Assembly (NCBI RefSeq): GCF_023227745.1
Contig: NZ_JALKBX010000003.1
Span: 33,691-97,690, forward strand
Length of the DNA: 64,000 nucleotides
From: Natroniella acetigena
Lineage (GTDB): Bacteria; Bacillota; Halanaerobiia; Halobacteroidales; Halobacteroidaceae
Direction: 5' to 3'
The notes beneath the pieces were generated by a model. It worked only from the letters and a program-made list of their open reading frames with translations. It did not search any database and was not told where the DNA came from. Of the stretch, positions 1 through 9,152 are shown one piece after another. Position 1 is the first letter of the stretch; each line of letters opens with the position of its first letter. Made by a program: the position numbers and the translations under genes.

Positions 1-1
1 T

Positions 2-1168
2 ATTCCAACACCAGATGGGTTTAAAAAAATGAAAGGTATTGAAGTTGGAGATAAAGTATTTGATGAAAAAGGGAATATATGCGAAGTAACTTTTGCAACA
101 GATATAAAACGAAATCAAGAATGTTATGAAATTGAATTTGATGATGGTAATAAAATTGTTGCCGACAAAAACCATTTATGGTTTACAAAAGCTAAAGTAA
201 ATAATCCTGATAATAAATTAGACTTACAGGTTAGCAATAATCATCCTAGGGCTAGAAAAGAAAGAGTCAGAACTACTGAAGAAATATATATAACTCAGGT
301 TTATGGGAAAAGAGGAGATAACAACCACACAATAGATGTTTCTCGACCGATTAAAAGCCAAAAGAAAGATCTTTTAATTAATCCTTATGTTTTGGGAGTT
401 TGGCTGGGAGACGGAAGCAGTGCAACCGCAGAAATAACTTTCAACAAAAAAGATGAACAAATTATTGACGAGATTGAAAAAAGTGGCATCAATGTAAAAG
501 TTCATAGAAGAAACAAAAGGGCTGACCAAGCTAGGATTGGTTCATTGGATTTATCAGAATATTGCCGTCGCGGGCACAAAATGACAGAAGAAAACACGAA
601 TTCCAGGGGTAGATGTAAAAAATGCAGGAGCATGGTTAGAAATAGAGGTGAGGACGAACCTATACCAGAATATACTAGATTTTCTTTACAGGAAAAATTA
701 AGAAAGAAGAACCTTTTGAACAATAAACATATACCGCAGGAATATTTGTTTGCTAGTATAGAGCAAAGACTAGAACTATTAAGAGGATTGCTGGATACAG
801 ATGGCTATATATCAAAAGCTGGTCAATGTGAATTCACCACAACAAACAATAAAATTAAAGATGGAATTTTAAAATTAATCGCTAGTTTGGGTTTTAAGGT
901 CACCTGCAATAAAAAGCGTGCTACACTAAACGGTAAAGATTGTGGCGTTAAGTATAGAATACAATTCTGGGCTTACAAAAATACACCAGTTTTTAAATTG
1001 GACAGAAAACTCAAGCGGCAAAAAGAAAAACCAAAAAATAAAACTAGAACTTCAAGAAGGACTATAGTCAATGTAAAAAAAGTAAAATCAAGACCCGTTA
1101 AATGTATTAAAGTAAATTCTGAAAGTAAGCTATATTTAGCAGGAAAAGGCTTTATTCCAACCCACAAT
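2..1168 (+). mobile_element. Intein with LAGLIDADG homing endonuclease inside terL
   Basis: The window begins a few residues into the N-terminal splicing block, at IPTPDGFKKMKGIEVGD. The C-terminal splice site reads KGFIPTHN, with the last Asn at 1166-1168 and Thr as the +1 residue. Two LAGLIDADG helices are visible as VLGVWLGDGSS and LLRGLLDTDGYIS, so this is a full-length homing endonuclease domain. Between them sits a zinc-finger-like insert with C, GH and CKKC ligands (about bases 560-630). Catalytic His-Asn at the C terminus and intact endonuclease motifs suggest an active intein. The insertion site is inside the ATP-binding P-loop, so splicing would be essential for terminase function. 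Confidence 0.9.
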
Positions 1169-2521
1169 ACCACATTGATGGCTCCTATAGGATTATATGG
1201 GTTATGTTTTGATAATGAAGCAGGAGCAGAAATTTTTTCAGCCGCCACAACCCGCGATCAGGCCAAAGAGATATTTGACCCTGCTAAACAGATGGTTCTT
1301 AAGTCTGACTATATTGAAGGAGTAGAAGATTACAAAAATAATCTTTCTCATGTAGAAAGTTTCTCAAAATTTGAACCATTGTCTGCTGACTATGATACCT
1401 TAGATGGAAAAAATATCCATTTTGGGTTAGTTGATGAGTTACATGCCCATCCTGACTCAGGGATTTGGGATGTGCTTGATGATGGTACAGGAGCAAGAAA
1501 ACAACCTTTGATGATTGCGATCACGACTGCTGGGTTCAACCAGGAGTCGTTTTGCTACAAATATAGAAGTTATTGCGTCGATATGTTAGACCCAAGAAAA
1601 GAAGATTTTGTAGATGATAGTCAGTTTGCTTACATTGCAGAACTTGATGAAGAAGATGATTGGCAAGATGAAGATAATTGGGTTAAGGCTAACCCTAATT
1701 TAGACATATCAGTTAGTAAAGATAATATCAGAAGAAGAATAAATAAAGCTAAAAGGATGCCAGCACAACGTAATAGGATAATCTGCAAAAGGCTTAATAT
1801 CTGGACTAATGCAGAAAGCAGATGGATGAATATGCGTCACTGGGATGAATCAGCTGGTTATGATATTGAAGAAATAGAAAGAATCAAGAAAGAGTTAGAG
1901 GGAGAATATTGCTACGCTGGACTTGACCTAAGTAGCAAAATAGATATTACTGCTTATGTCAAAGTTTTTCCTAGAGAAGATAATGTAATTGTCATTCCAG
2001 AGTTTTTTGTCCCTAAAGATAGAATACAAGAAAGAACTAGAGAAGATGGAGTTCCTTATGATGCTTGGGCTAGGCAAGGTTATATAAATGACACTGAAGG
2101 AAATGTTGTTCACTACGGAGCTATTGAAAATATGATACTTGATGATTATAAGAAATACAACATTAGAGAAGTTGCTCATGATAGATGGGGAGCTATACAA
2201 CTTGCTCAAAACCTAGATGATGCTGGAGTTGATATGATTCCGATGGGCCAAGGTTATAAGTCTATGAGCGAGCCAATGAAAGAAGTTGAAGCTTACATTC
2301 TAAGCAAAAAGTTGAATCACTTTGGACATCCGGTGTTAAGATGGATGGCAGATAATACAGTTGCTAAAACTGATCCAAGTGAGAACATTAAACCTGATAA
2401 AGATAAATCACAAGAACGTATAGATGGAATAGTTGCTTTGATAATGGCTTTGGATAGATTAATAAGAAACGAAGGAGATAATGGAACCCCTTATGATGAC
2501 AGAGGAATATTCTTCTTGTAG
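2..2521 (+). CDS. terL: Phage terminase large subunit with intein (5' partial)
   Basis: This is the ATPase-nuclease that cuts and packages phage DNA into proheads. The frame is open to the left edge of the window, so the N-terminal extein is missing. The first part, to base 1168, is an intein. The extein then resumes with TTLMAPIGLYGL, the second half of a Walker A motif. Further on are a Walker B-like GLVDELHAH, the motif III sequence ITTAG, and nuclease-domain acidic motifs (AGLDLSSKIDITAY and ERIDGIVALIMALDR). The family is the HK97-type terminase, and portal and protease genes follow in the usual order. The codon at base 29 is an internal methionine in the intein and not the gene start. 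Confidence 0.93.
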   Translation: MPTPDGFKKMKGIEVGDKVFDEKGNICEVTFATDIKRNQECYEIEFDDGNKIVADKNHLWFTKAKVNNPDNKLDLQVSNNHPRARKERVRTTEEIYITQVYGKRGDNNHTIDVSRPIKSQKKDLLINPYVLGVWLGDGSSATAEITFNKKDEQIIDEIEKSGINVKVHRRNKRADQARIGSLDLSEYCRRGHKMTEENTNSRGRCKKCRSMVRNRGEDEPIPEYTRFSLQEKLRKKNLLNNKHIPQEYLFASIEQRLELLRGLLDTDGYISKAGQCEFTTTNNKIKDGILKLIASLGFKVTCNKKRATLNGKDCGVKYRIQFWAYKNTPVFKLDRKLKRQKEKPKNKTRTSRRTIVNVKKVKSRPVKCIKVNSESKLYLAGKGFIPTHNTTLMAPIGLYGLCFDNEAGAEIFSAATTRDQAKEIFDPAKQMVLKSDYIEGVEDYKNNLSHVESFSKFEPLSADYDTLDGKNIHFGLVDELHAHPDSGIWDVLDDGTGARKQPLMIAITTAGFNQESFCYKYRSYCVDMLDPRKEDFVDDSQFAYIAELDEEDDWQDEDNWVKANPNLDISVSKDNIRRRINKAKRMPAQRNRIICKRLNIWTNAESRWMNMRHWDESAGYDIEEIERIKKELEGEYCYAGLDLSSKIDITAYVKVFPREDNVIVIPEFFVPKDRIQERTREDGVPYDAWARQGYINDTEGNVVHYGAIENMILDDYKKYNIREVAHDRWGAIQLAQNLDDAGVDMIPMGQGYKSMSEPMKEVEAYILSKKLNHFGHPVLRWMADNTVAKTDPSENIKPDKDKSQERIDGIVALIMALDRLIRNEGDNGTPYDDRGIFFL

Positions 2522-2535
2522 GAGGTGGTCAAATT

Positions 2536-2721
2536 GTGAAAGACAAACTTAAAGAATTGGTATTACTATTATTATCTATGATAACAGTTGAATTGACTAT
2601 GATCACAATAGGAGTTGCACTAATAACAATAGGAGCACACATGATCTACTCGCCCGCAGGTTACATTACCTGTGGTTTTCTTATGCTCAAATTAGCCTGG
2701 CCAGATGAGGGAGGTGATTGA
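2536..2721 (+). CDS. Small phage membrane protein between terL and portal
   Basis: A 61-aa protein with a GTG start behind the strong ribosome site AGGAGGTGG. It is strongly hydrophobic from about residue 8 to 53, enough for one long or two short membrane segments, with a charged tail (PDEGGD). Small membrane proteins of unknown function often sit between terminase and portal genes in siphophages. The stop codon overlaps the portal start, which indicates translational coupling. No specific function can be assigned. Confidence 0.7.
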   Translation: MKDKLKELVLLLLSMITVELTMITIGVALITIGAHMIYSPAGYITCGFLMLKLAWPDEGGD

Positions 2722-4766
2722 CGATTAGTATAATTTCAAAACTCACGGAGAAAAGAAGTAGAAGCTCTAGTTTGAGCAGTCCTAAAAATTGGCTTATGAA
2801 GCTAATTGGAGGACAACCTTCCTCGACAGGGATTGATGTTAATGAGAAAAATGCTCTTAGTAATACTGCTGTCTGGGCTTGTGTGACTAGATTAAGTGAA
2901 AGTATTGCCTCTTTGCCACTTAAGACTTACAGAAAGCTGGAACCAAGGGGCAAGGAACCAGCAAAAGACCATTATCTATATGATGTGTTACACGATCAAC
3001 CTAACCCTGAAATGACTTCTTTTACATTCAGGGAATGTATGCAAGGTCATGTTTTGACCTGGGGTAATGCTTATGCAGAGATAGTATTTGATAATGCTGG
3101 TCGAGTTAAGGCATTATGGCCATTATTACCTGACAGAACTTATCCAGTTCGCCATCCTAACACTGGTCAGATTGAATATAGAACCTCAATACCAGGCATG
3201 GGCAACTACAAACTGCCTGCTTACAGGGTCTTTCATATGTTAGGGTACTCTTGGAATGGTCTGAAAGGTTACTCTCCTATAGCTTGGCACAGGGAAACAA
3301 TAGGGTTAGGCATGGCTGCTAAGAAGTATGGAGCTAAATTCTATGCTAACGATAGCAGACCAGGAGGGCTATTAAAGACACCAGAAGTTCTTGACGACCA
3401 AGCGAGGAAAAATTTAAAGAAGTCTTGGGAAAATGCTCAAGGTGGACTGGAAAATGCTCATCGGGTAGCAGTATTAGAGCACGGACTAGAGTGGCAACAG
3501 ACTGGTATACCTCCTGAAGATGCTCAATATATTGAAACTCGTAAATTTGAGACTGAGGAAGTTGCTCGAATCTATAATATGCCATTGCACAAGATTCAAG
3601 ACTTGACTAATGCTACTTTCTCTAACATCGAAGAACAGAATATTGATTATGTAGTTGATACTTTAAGACCTTGGATAGTCAGATGGGAACAGCAGATGAA
3701 AAAAGATTTATTCCTTGGAACAGAGACTAGAAAGAATTACTTCCCTGAATTTTTGGTTGATGGTCTGCTTAGGGGAGATATTGAGAGTAGATACAATGCT
3801 TATTCTACTGCTAGACAATGGGGTTGGTATTCAGCTAATGACATTAGAGAGTTGGAGAATGAGAACCCAATCGGTGAGAAAGGCGACATTTATATGTTCC
3901 CTCAGAATATGATATCTGCTGAGCAAGCCCTAGAGATGCCAAGCGAAGAAGATGTTCCCGATGAGTTGCAACTTGAATTAGAAAGAATGAAAATGAGACA
4001 AGCAGAAGAAAGAAGTCTCAAACATTCTAACACTGAAACTAGGTCAGCTAAGGATAGACTTCAAGAAGAGTTGAAGTTTCGACCATTGATTGCTGATAGG
4101 TGTCAAAAGGTGGTTGATAGAGAAGTTGAAGCAGTTAGAAAAGCAGTTGAGGAGAAACTTGGTAGTAGAGATATAGAGACCTGGAATACATGGTTAACTG
4201 ATTTTTATGAAGATTTCCAAGGTGAGATTGAGCAAGAGTTAGAGCCAGTATTTAGGACACTTGCTGAATCAATAGCAGATATGGCAGCGGATGAAGTTGA
4301 TCTTGATGATCCAAGCGAAGAGGTTAATGATTTTATTGCTGATTATCTTGATACTTTCAGCTACAGATATGCTGACAGTTCAGAAGGTCAATTAGCAGCA
4401 GTAGTTAGGGATGCACTTGAGGAGGAAGAAGATCCAGTCGAAGCAGTTAATCAACGCACTGAAGAATGGCAAGAAAGAAGAGCTGATAAAGTTGGCATGG
4501 ATGAAGCAACTAAGCTAGGCAGTGCTGTAAGCAAGACAGTTTATGTTGCTGCTGGAATATCAGCACTTAGATGGGTTAATGCAGGTGATGATACCTGTCC
4601 TTATTGTTTAGAATTAGATGGAAAAGTGGTAGGTATAGATCAATCATTTTTACCTGCCCTAGAGAATGTTGAAACAGATAAGGAAGAATGGGACATGAAA
4701 ATATATAACAATGTTGGACACCCTCCCCTCCATCAGGGATGCCAATGCCAACTAGAAAGCGAATAA
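2718..4766 (+). CDS. Portal protein fused to a gp7/MuF-type head morphogenesis domain
   Basis: The portal forms the dodecameric ring at the capsid vertex through which DNA passes. Residues 1 to about 410 follow the HK97 portal pattern (NTAVWACVTRLSESIASLPLK, WGNAYAEI, ATFSNIEEQ). The remaining 270 residues begin with an acidic helical stretch and end in a minor-head-protein domain with the signature CPYCLELDGKVV followed by HPPLHQGCQCQL. These are normally two separate genes, so this is a fusion. The start is TTG at 2718, directly behind GAGGTGAT and overlapping the previous stop. At 682 aa it is far longer than a usual portal (about 400 aa). Confidence 0.88.
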   Translation: MTISIISKLTEKRSRSSSLSSPKNWLMKLIGGQPSSTGIDVNEKNALSNTAVWACVTRLSESIASLPLKTYRKLEPRGKEPAKDHYLYDVLHDQPNPEMTSFTFRECMQGHVLTWGNAYAEIVFDNAGRVKALWPLLPDRTYPVRHPNTGQIEYRTSIPGMGNYKLPAYRVFHMLGYSWNGLKGYSPIAWHRETIGLGMAAKKYGAKFYANDSRPGGLLKTPEVLDDQARKNLKKSWENAQGGLENAHRVAVLEHGLEWQQTGIPPEDAQYIETRKFETEEVARIYNMPLHKIQDLTNATFSNIEEQNIDYVVDTLRPWIVRWEQQMKKDLFLGTETRKNYFPEFLVDGLLRGDIESRYNAYSTARQWGWYSANDIRELENENPIGEKGDIYMFPQNMISAEQALEMPSEEDVPDELQLELERMKMRQAEERSLKHSNTETRSAKDRLQEELKFRPLIADRCQKVVDREVEAVRKAVEEKLGSRDIETWNTWLTDFYEDFQGEIEQELEPVFRTLAESIADMAADEVDLDDPSEEVNDFIADYLDTFSYRYADSSEGQLAAVVRDALEEEEDPVEAVNQRTEEWQERRADKVGMDEATKLGSAVSKTVYVAAGISALRWVNAGDDTCPYCLELDGKVVGIDQSFLPALENVETDKEEWDMKIYNNVGHPPLHQGCQCQLESE

Positions 4767-4778
4767 GGAGGTGATAGC

Positions 4779-5381
4779 TTGAGTAAGCCAGAGCAAAGGT
4801 CTATCCCGATTGAAAATATAGAGGTTAGAGAACAAGATGGCGAAGGTATGCCAGTTATTGAGATGTATCCTGCTGTATTTAATAGCTGGTCAGAAGAATT
4901 GGCAGGTTTTAGAGAAAGGATACTCCCTGGAGCATTTGAAGAAGCGATTAGAGAAAATGATGTAATTGCTTGCTTCAATCACGATAAAGATCAGCTATTA
5001 GGAAGGTTGAAATCAGGCACTCTAACATTAGAAGAAGATGAAAGGGGATTAAGAGCAGAGATACAGCCTCCTGATACCGACTTTGGCAGGTATATTGTCG
5101 AATTAATTGATCGTGGAGATATTGACGGAGGTTCATTTAGATTCAATGCTTTAGAAGAAAATTGGAACTTCAAGGATGGCGAAGAATTAGACGAGAGGGA
5201 ACTGGTAAAATTAGAGTTATTTGATGTTGGCCCAGTTACTTATCCAGCTTATCCTGACACTCAAGCAAGTGTTAGATCTACTGAGCAAGTACATCAAGAA
5301 GCAAGGAAGTCAACAAAAGATTATAGTCGTGATTTAGATGTGCTAAAAAGAGAGTTAGAAATAATGGAATTAGAAATATAA
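4779..5381 (+). CDS. HK97-family prohead protease
   Basis: This serine protease digests the scaffolding part of the capsid during maturation. The sequence contains the family motifs AVFNSWSEELAGFRERILPGAF, CFNHDKDQLLGR (catalytic His) and GDIDGGSFRF (catalytic Ser), then GPVTYPAYPDTQAS. Its 200 aa is normal for the family. The TTG start is preceded by AAGGAGGTGATAG, a strong ribosome site. It lies between portal and capsid as expected. The last 40 residues are charged and helical, perhaps an interaction tail. Confidence 0.92.
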   Translation: MSKPEQRSIPIENIEVREQDGEGMPVIEMYPAVFNSWSEELAGFRERILPGAFEEAIRENDVIACFNHDKDQLLGRLKSGTLTLEEDERGLRAEIQPPDTDFGRYIVELIDRGDIDGGSFRFNALEENWNFKDGEELDERELVKLELFDVGPVTYPAYPDTQASVRSTEQVHQEARKSTKDYSRDLDVLKRELEIMELEI

Positions 5382-5396
5382 AAGGAGTGATAACAG

Positions 5397-6668
5397 ATGT
5401 CAAGAGACATTGATAAATTATTTGATCTTAAGAAAAAAAGACAAATGAAGGTTAAGGAAATGAGAGAAATTGTTGATAATGCTGAACACGAAGAAAGAAG
5501 TTTGACTGCTGAGGACAAGGAAAAATATGATCATCTAAAACAAGAAGCTCAGGAGTTAAGAGAAAAAATTAAAAGGGAAGAAGAGTTGCATAGCCTAGAG
5601 TCTGAACTAGAAGATACTGGAGGTTTTGAAGGTAGAGGAAGAACTGACCCAGATGGTGAAGAAGAATCAAGAGAAGTATCAGGATTCGATTCACTAGGTG
5701 AGTTTGTTCAAACTGTAAGATTCAACCCTAGAGACAAAAGATTATCTGAAACTAGAGAAATGCAGATGAAGTCTGGAGCAGATGGTGGTTTTACAGTGCC
5801 TGATGAGTTCCTTACTGACATTATGCAGGTTGAGCCACAGGATGCTATCTTTAGACCTCGTTCTACTGTAATCCCTGCTGGAGACAGTCCAGATGCTTCT
5901 ATTTCAATGCCAGCACTTGATCAGACACCTGAAAGTAATATGTATGGTGGTGTAGAGGTTAGCTGGTTAGAAGAAGGTGGAGACAAGCAAGAAACTGATG
6001 CCGAATTATATGAAATTAAGCTAGATCCTAATGAGGTAGCTGCTTATATTACTGTATCAGATAAATTATTAAGAAATGCACCAGCACTTAATGCTTTAAT
6101 TGAAAGATTATTAAGAGGGGCTATCTTGGCAGCAGAAGATCACAAATTCTATGCTGGTACTGGTGTAGGAACTCCACTTGGAGTCCTTGAAGCCCCTGCA
6201 ACTAAGTTTATTAATCGTGCTGGAGCTAATGAAATTGTGTACCAAGATATTGTCAGCATGTATTCCTCAATGAAGATGGGTGGATCTGCGATCATCACAA
6301 CTACACAAACTGCACTACCTCAGCTAATGCAACTAGAGGATACTCAAGGGAACTTGATCTGGCAACCAAATGCTAGAGAAGGAGCACCAGGAAGCTTGCT
6401 AGGAATTCCTGTTATCCTTAATGAAAGAAGTAAGACTTTAGGGAATAAAGGCGACATTATGATGATGGATTTAAGCTACTACATGATTAAGGATGGTTTT
6501 GGAATTGCTGTTGATGCTTCTGAGCACGTTCACTTTAGAAAGAATAAGACAGTCATTAAAGCGTTCTGGAATGTAGATGGTCAGCCATGGTTGAAAGATA
6601 AAATTTTGCTTGAAGATGGAGAAACAGAAGTAAGCCCATTTGTCGGATTAGATGTACCACAAGGATAA
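5397..6668 (+). CDS. HK97-type major capsid protein
   Basis: This is the main shell subunit, 423 aa. Residues 1 to about 100 are charged and coiled-coil, the delta domain that acts as built-in scaffold and is removed by the protease encoded just upstream. The mature part starts near the SGADGGFTVPDEF region and shows typical capsid features: RSTVIPAG, ISMPALDQTP, WLEEGGDKQETDAEL, DKLLRNAPALNALIE and the C-terminal GQPWLKDKILLEDG. Start ATG has the ribosome site AAAGGAGTGATA. Confidence 0.94.
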   Translation: MSRDIDKLFDLKKKRQMKVKEMREIVDNAEHEERSLTAEDKEKYDHLKQEAQELREKIKREEELHSLESELEDTGGFEGRGRTDPDGEEESREVSGFDSLGEFVQTVRFNPRDKRLSETREMQMKSGADGGFTVPDEFLTDIMQVEPQDAIFRPRSTVIPAGDSPDASISMPALDQTPESNMYGGVEVSWLEEGGDKQETDAELYEIKLDPNEVAAYITVSDKLLRNAPALNALIERLLRGAILAAEDHKFYAGTGVGTPLGVLEAPATKFINRAGANEIVYQDIVSMYSSMKMGGSAIITTTQTALPQLMQLEDTQGNLIWQPNAREGAPGSLLGIPVILNERSKTLGNKGDIMMMDLSYYMIKDGFGIAVDASEHVHFRKNKTVIKAFWNVDGQPWLKDKILLEDGETEVSPFVGLDVPQG

Positions 6669-6695
6669 TCAAAATTGTTTGAGAGGTGATAATTA

Positions 6696-7130
6696 ATGAA
6701 AAGTAATAGATTTATGTCTGAGGCTCTAAAGGTTGATGTTGGATTAGATCCTCAAACCATTAATAATGATGATGAGACTGGCGATTGGTTCAAGTTGCAA
6801 ATGTTCAGAAAAGCATTATTTGTTGTTACTGCTCATGGTGATGCGACTGGAGAAATAACTGCTAAGGTCTATAAAGCTAAAGATGATAGCGGTGATAGTT
6901 CTGAGCATATTGAAGAACTAGAAATTACAGTTGATGGTGATGAGGGAGTTGGGTTCTTAGAAGTTGATGCTGTTGTCTTGAACAATGAAGGGGAAGAAGG
7001 TTTCTCTCATGTAGCAGTTAACGTTGAAAATGAAGATGAGAAAGATATTGAGGTTGCAGTTAGCTTGTTAAGAGGGTTGCCTAGATATTCATTCGAGCAA
7101 GAAGTAGATAATTATGCAATTAAGTCATAA
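6696..7130 (+). CDS. Phage structural protein, possible capsid decoration
   Basis: A 144-aa acidic protein of mostly beta-type sequence, directly downstream of the capsid gene and followed at once by a terminator-like hairpin. The position suggests a head decoration or stabilising protein made in large amounts with the capsid. I do not recognise a family signature. The start ATG follows TTGAGAGGTGATAATT. Confidence 0.6.
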   Translation: MKSNRFMSEALKVDVGLDPQTINNDDETGDWFKLQMFRKALFVVTAHGDATGEITAKVYKAKDDSGDSSEHIEELEITVDGDEGVGFLEVDAVVLNNEGEEGFSHVAVNVENEDEKDIEVAVSLLRGLPRYSFEQEVDNYAIKS

Positions 7131-7161
7131 GATAGGAGGGCTTGTTGGCCCTCCTATCTTT
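7131..7161 (+). terminator. Hairpin terminator after capsid genes
   Basis: A perfect 11-bp inverted repeat (GATAGGAGGGC and its complement at 7148-7158) around a 6-nt loop, followed by only three T residues. The short T tract suggests partial termination. That would lower expression of the connector genes relative to the capsid genes. Confidence 0.7.
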
Positions 7162-7174
7162 GGAGGTGAGTTTA

Positions 7175-7471
7175 TTGGCTGAATTTGAGGTTATTAGTGA
7201 GTTTATAGATGCTATGTCTGGAGTTAGGAAGATTTCAGGTGATACTATTGAAGCTACTGGAGATAGAGCAGACAAGTTAAGACAGAAAGGTTTGATTGGC
7301 AAGCCAGCTAGGAAACAAAAAAAAGAAACTGCTGAAATTGATCAAGGAGGGGAGCAAAGAGATTATCCTATTTCAACCGGTGGAGGTTGGTACGAATTAA
7401 GCAATGGGGAAAGTGTTAGGGGAAAGAAAAAGGCAATCAAAGTCCAAAAAGAATTAGAAAGTAGTGGTTAA
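7175..7471 (+). CDS. Phage hypothetical protein near head-tail connector
   Basis: A 98-aa charged protein. The TTG at 7175 is preferred because GGAGGTGAG lies just upstream, whereas the longer frame would start inside the terminator hairpin. The C-terminal part, YPISTGGGWYELSNG followed by a basic stretch, resembles a short domain often seen in small phage proteins next to connector genes. Its role is unknown. Confidence 0.6.
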   Translation: MAEFEVISEFIDAMSGVRKISGDTIEATGDRADKLRQKGLIGKPARKQKKETAEIDQGGEQRDYPISTGGGWYELSNGESVRGKKKAIKVQKELESSG

Positions 7472-7473
7472 TT

Positions 7474-8088
7474 ATGTGCCCCCACAAAAATTACTATAAG
7501 CAACATGAGAAAGAGGAACAGAATACTGACCTAACAGTGATTGAATCTCCAGAAATTGAACCAGTGTCTTTGGAAGAAGCTAAGGAGCATTTAAGGGTTC
7601 ATCATGACATGGAAGATGACCTGATTGAAAACAACCTAATTCCTGCTGCTAGAGAATACTGCGAAGGTTTTCAAAACTTGTCTTACTACACTCAAAAACT
7701 AATCTACACTCTTGATGTTGATCCAGATGGAATAATTGAATTACCAAGACCACCCCTACAAGAGATAGAAGCAGTTGAATTTAAGAATAAAGATGGAGAT
7801 ATTATTAAGGTTCAAGATTATTTTGTTGATGAAAATTCAAGCAGAATATTAGTTGATGATTGGCCCAAGGAAGAAAAGTACCCAATGGGAGCTTACAGGA
7901 TTACTTATCTAGCTGGATATGATGAAATTGATAAAGTGAGCAAGAAAGTTAAGCAGGCAATGAAGTTGCTAATCGGTCATTGGTACATTCATAGAGAGCA
8001 AGTGGTAGCTGATGCTGGTGCTATTCCTTACGAGGTTCAAAAAGCAGTCGATAGCTTGTTGTGGCAGGATAGAAATTATAAAGCTTAG
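7474..8088 (+). CDS. Head-tail connector protein (gp6-like)
   Basis: A member of the phage gp6-like connector family, which forms the ring below the portal. The family pattern is visible in IEPVSLEEAKEHLRVHHDMEDDLI, the aromatic YCEGFQNLSYYTQKLIYTLD, IELPRPPLQEIEAVEF, YRITYLAGYD and the C-terminal VKQAMKLLIGHWYIHREQV. Length 204 aa. The ATG at 7474 has a weak ribosome site; an in-frame GTG at 7537 would remove a non-conserved N terminus of 21 residues. Confidence 0.82.
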   Translation: MCPHKNYYKQHEKEEQNTDLTVIESPEIEPVSLEEAKEHLRVHHDMEDDLIENNLIPAAREYCEGFQNLSYYTQKLIYTLDVDPDGIIELPRPPLQEIEAVEFKNKDGDIIKVQDYFVDENSSRILVDDWPKEEKYPMGAYRITYLAGYDEIDKVSKKVKQAMKLLIGHWYIHREQVVADAGAIPYEVQKAVDSLLWQDRNYKA

Positions 8089-8099
8089 GAGGTGGTTAG

Positions 8100-8447
8100 A
8101 TGAAAAGACAAGGTTATCAACCTCAATGCAGAGAAGAAAAGCAAATGACAAACCCTCCTAAGGGTGGTAGTAACATTATGCCAAAAAAAGAGTTATTTGC
8201 AGAAATTAATATTAATTTTGAGGTTGAAGATTTGTCAGAGGAGTGTATATTGGCGATTAAATATTCTGAGCCACTAGCACATAATCACATTTGTGAATTG
8301 TCTGAAACAGTACAGAATCAATTAGACAAATACAACATCAAGGCCCCTGTTTTTATTGTTGATGATCAAATTGAATTTGAAGCAATGAGCAGAGAGGAAT
8401 TGATCAGGATGAAAGAACAGATTGAGCAAGTTTTAGGTGGTGGTTAA
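8100..8447 (+). CDS. Phage hypothetical protein
   Basis: A 115-aa protein in the connector block, with a strong ribosome site (AGGAGGTGG) before its ATG. The N-terminal 30 residues are basic and polar. The rest alternates short beta-like and helical segments and is acidic. I recognise no family. A head-tail joining role is possible from position only. Confidence 0.5.
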   Translation: MKRQGYQPQCREEKQMTNPPKGGSNIMPKKELFAEININFEVEDLSEECILAIKYSEPLAHNHICELSETVQNQLDKYNIKAPVFIVDDQIEFEAMSREELIRMKEQIEQVLGGG

Positions 8448-8448
8448 A

Positions 8449-8793
8449 TTGAGAGCGGGAGAGATGAGACACCCAATAGAGATACAAGATAAGACAGCGG
8501 TTCCTGATGGTCAAGGTGGATTTGATGAAGAATGGTCAACTGTTGAAACTCGCTGGGCCAACATTCAACCAATCTCAACTGCTGAAAAAGCTGATTACTC
8601 TAAGACAGAAGTTGAAATGACTCATAGAATTAAGACTCGCGGGCCAAGGATACCAACCACCCAAAGGATATTATTTAAGAAAAATATTCTAGAAAAAGAA
8701 AGAATATTTCACATAGAGGGTTTTAGAGATGTGGATGAAATAGGTTTTGATTTAGAGATTGAGGTCAAAGAGATAGAAGGTGATGCAAGATGA
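8449..8793 (+). CDS. Head-tail adaptor (head closure) protein
   Basis: This small beta-barrel protein closes the head after packaging and joins it to the tail. The sequence follows the family pattern: RAGEMRHPIEIQ, GGFDEEWSTVETRWANIQP, THRIKTRGP, and a C-terminal IEGFRDVDE. I choose TTG 8449 because AGGTGGTGG lies five bases upstream; a GTG at 8437 would be four codons longer and lacks a site. It overlaps the next gene by four bases. Confidence 0.82.
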   Translation: MRAGEMRHPIEIQDKTAVPDGQGGFDEEWSTVETRWANIQPISTAEKADYSKTEVEMTHRIKTRGPRIPTTQRILFKKNILEKERIFHIEGFRDVDEIGFDLEIEVKEIEGDAR

Positions 8794-9152
8794 AAATAAA
8801 TTCTTTTCAAATTCAAAGTAACATATCGGAGTTAGTTAATAAGATGAATGAGTCTGCAGAGAAAAAAATGGAGGAAGCATTGGAGCATGGTAAAAATGCA
8901 ACTCAAAACAATCTTGAAGGTGCAGCTAGAGGTAATTTCCCTGCTGAAAGAACCAGCAGATACAAAGAAAGCATAGATTACGAAATGAAAAAGAAAACAT
9001 CTGGGCCAATCGGTGGAGTAGGAAGCACCGATCAGAAGGCTCATTTACTAGAAAAAGGTACAATCAAAACAAGAAAATACCCAGCTATCAGAACCACCTT
9101 GACTCAAGAAGCCAGAGCAATTAAAAGAATTCTTGGGAGCAGGTGGTTTTAA
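8790..9152 (+). CDS. HK97 gp10-like head-tail joining protein
   Basis: A 120-aa protein of the HK97-gp10 type, which sits at the head-tail interface. Visible features are an N-terminal helical region (ISELVNKMNESAEKKMEEALEH), a basic middle, then SIDYEMKKKTSGPIGGVGS and HLLEKGTIKTRKYPAIR. The pattern of a hydrophobic strand, a glycine-rich turn and a conserved E-x-G-T matches the family. Start overlaps the previous stop. Confidence 0.78.
   Translation: MKINSFQIQSNISELVNKMNESAEKKMEEALEHGKNATQNNLEGAARGNFPAERTSRYKESIDYEMKKKTSGPIGGVGSTDQKAHLLEKGTIKTRKYPAIRTTLTQEARAIKRILGSRWF

Noticed and set aside
7474..8088. A sporulation or host gene within the prophage block
   Set aside because: Sequence pattern and position fit the phage connector family; all genes from the left edge to 22035 fit one phage late operon.
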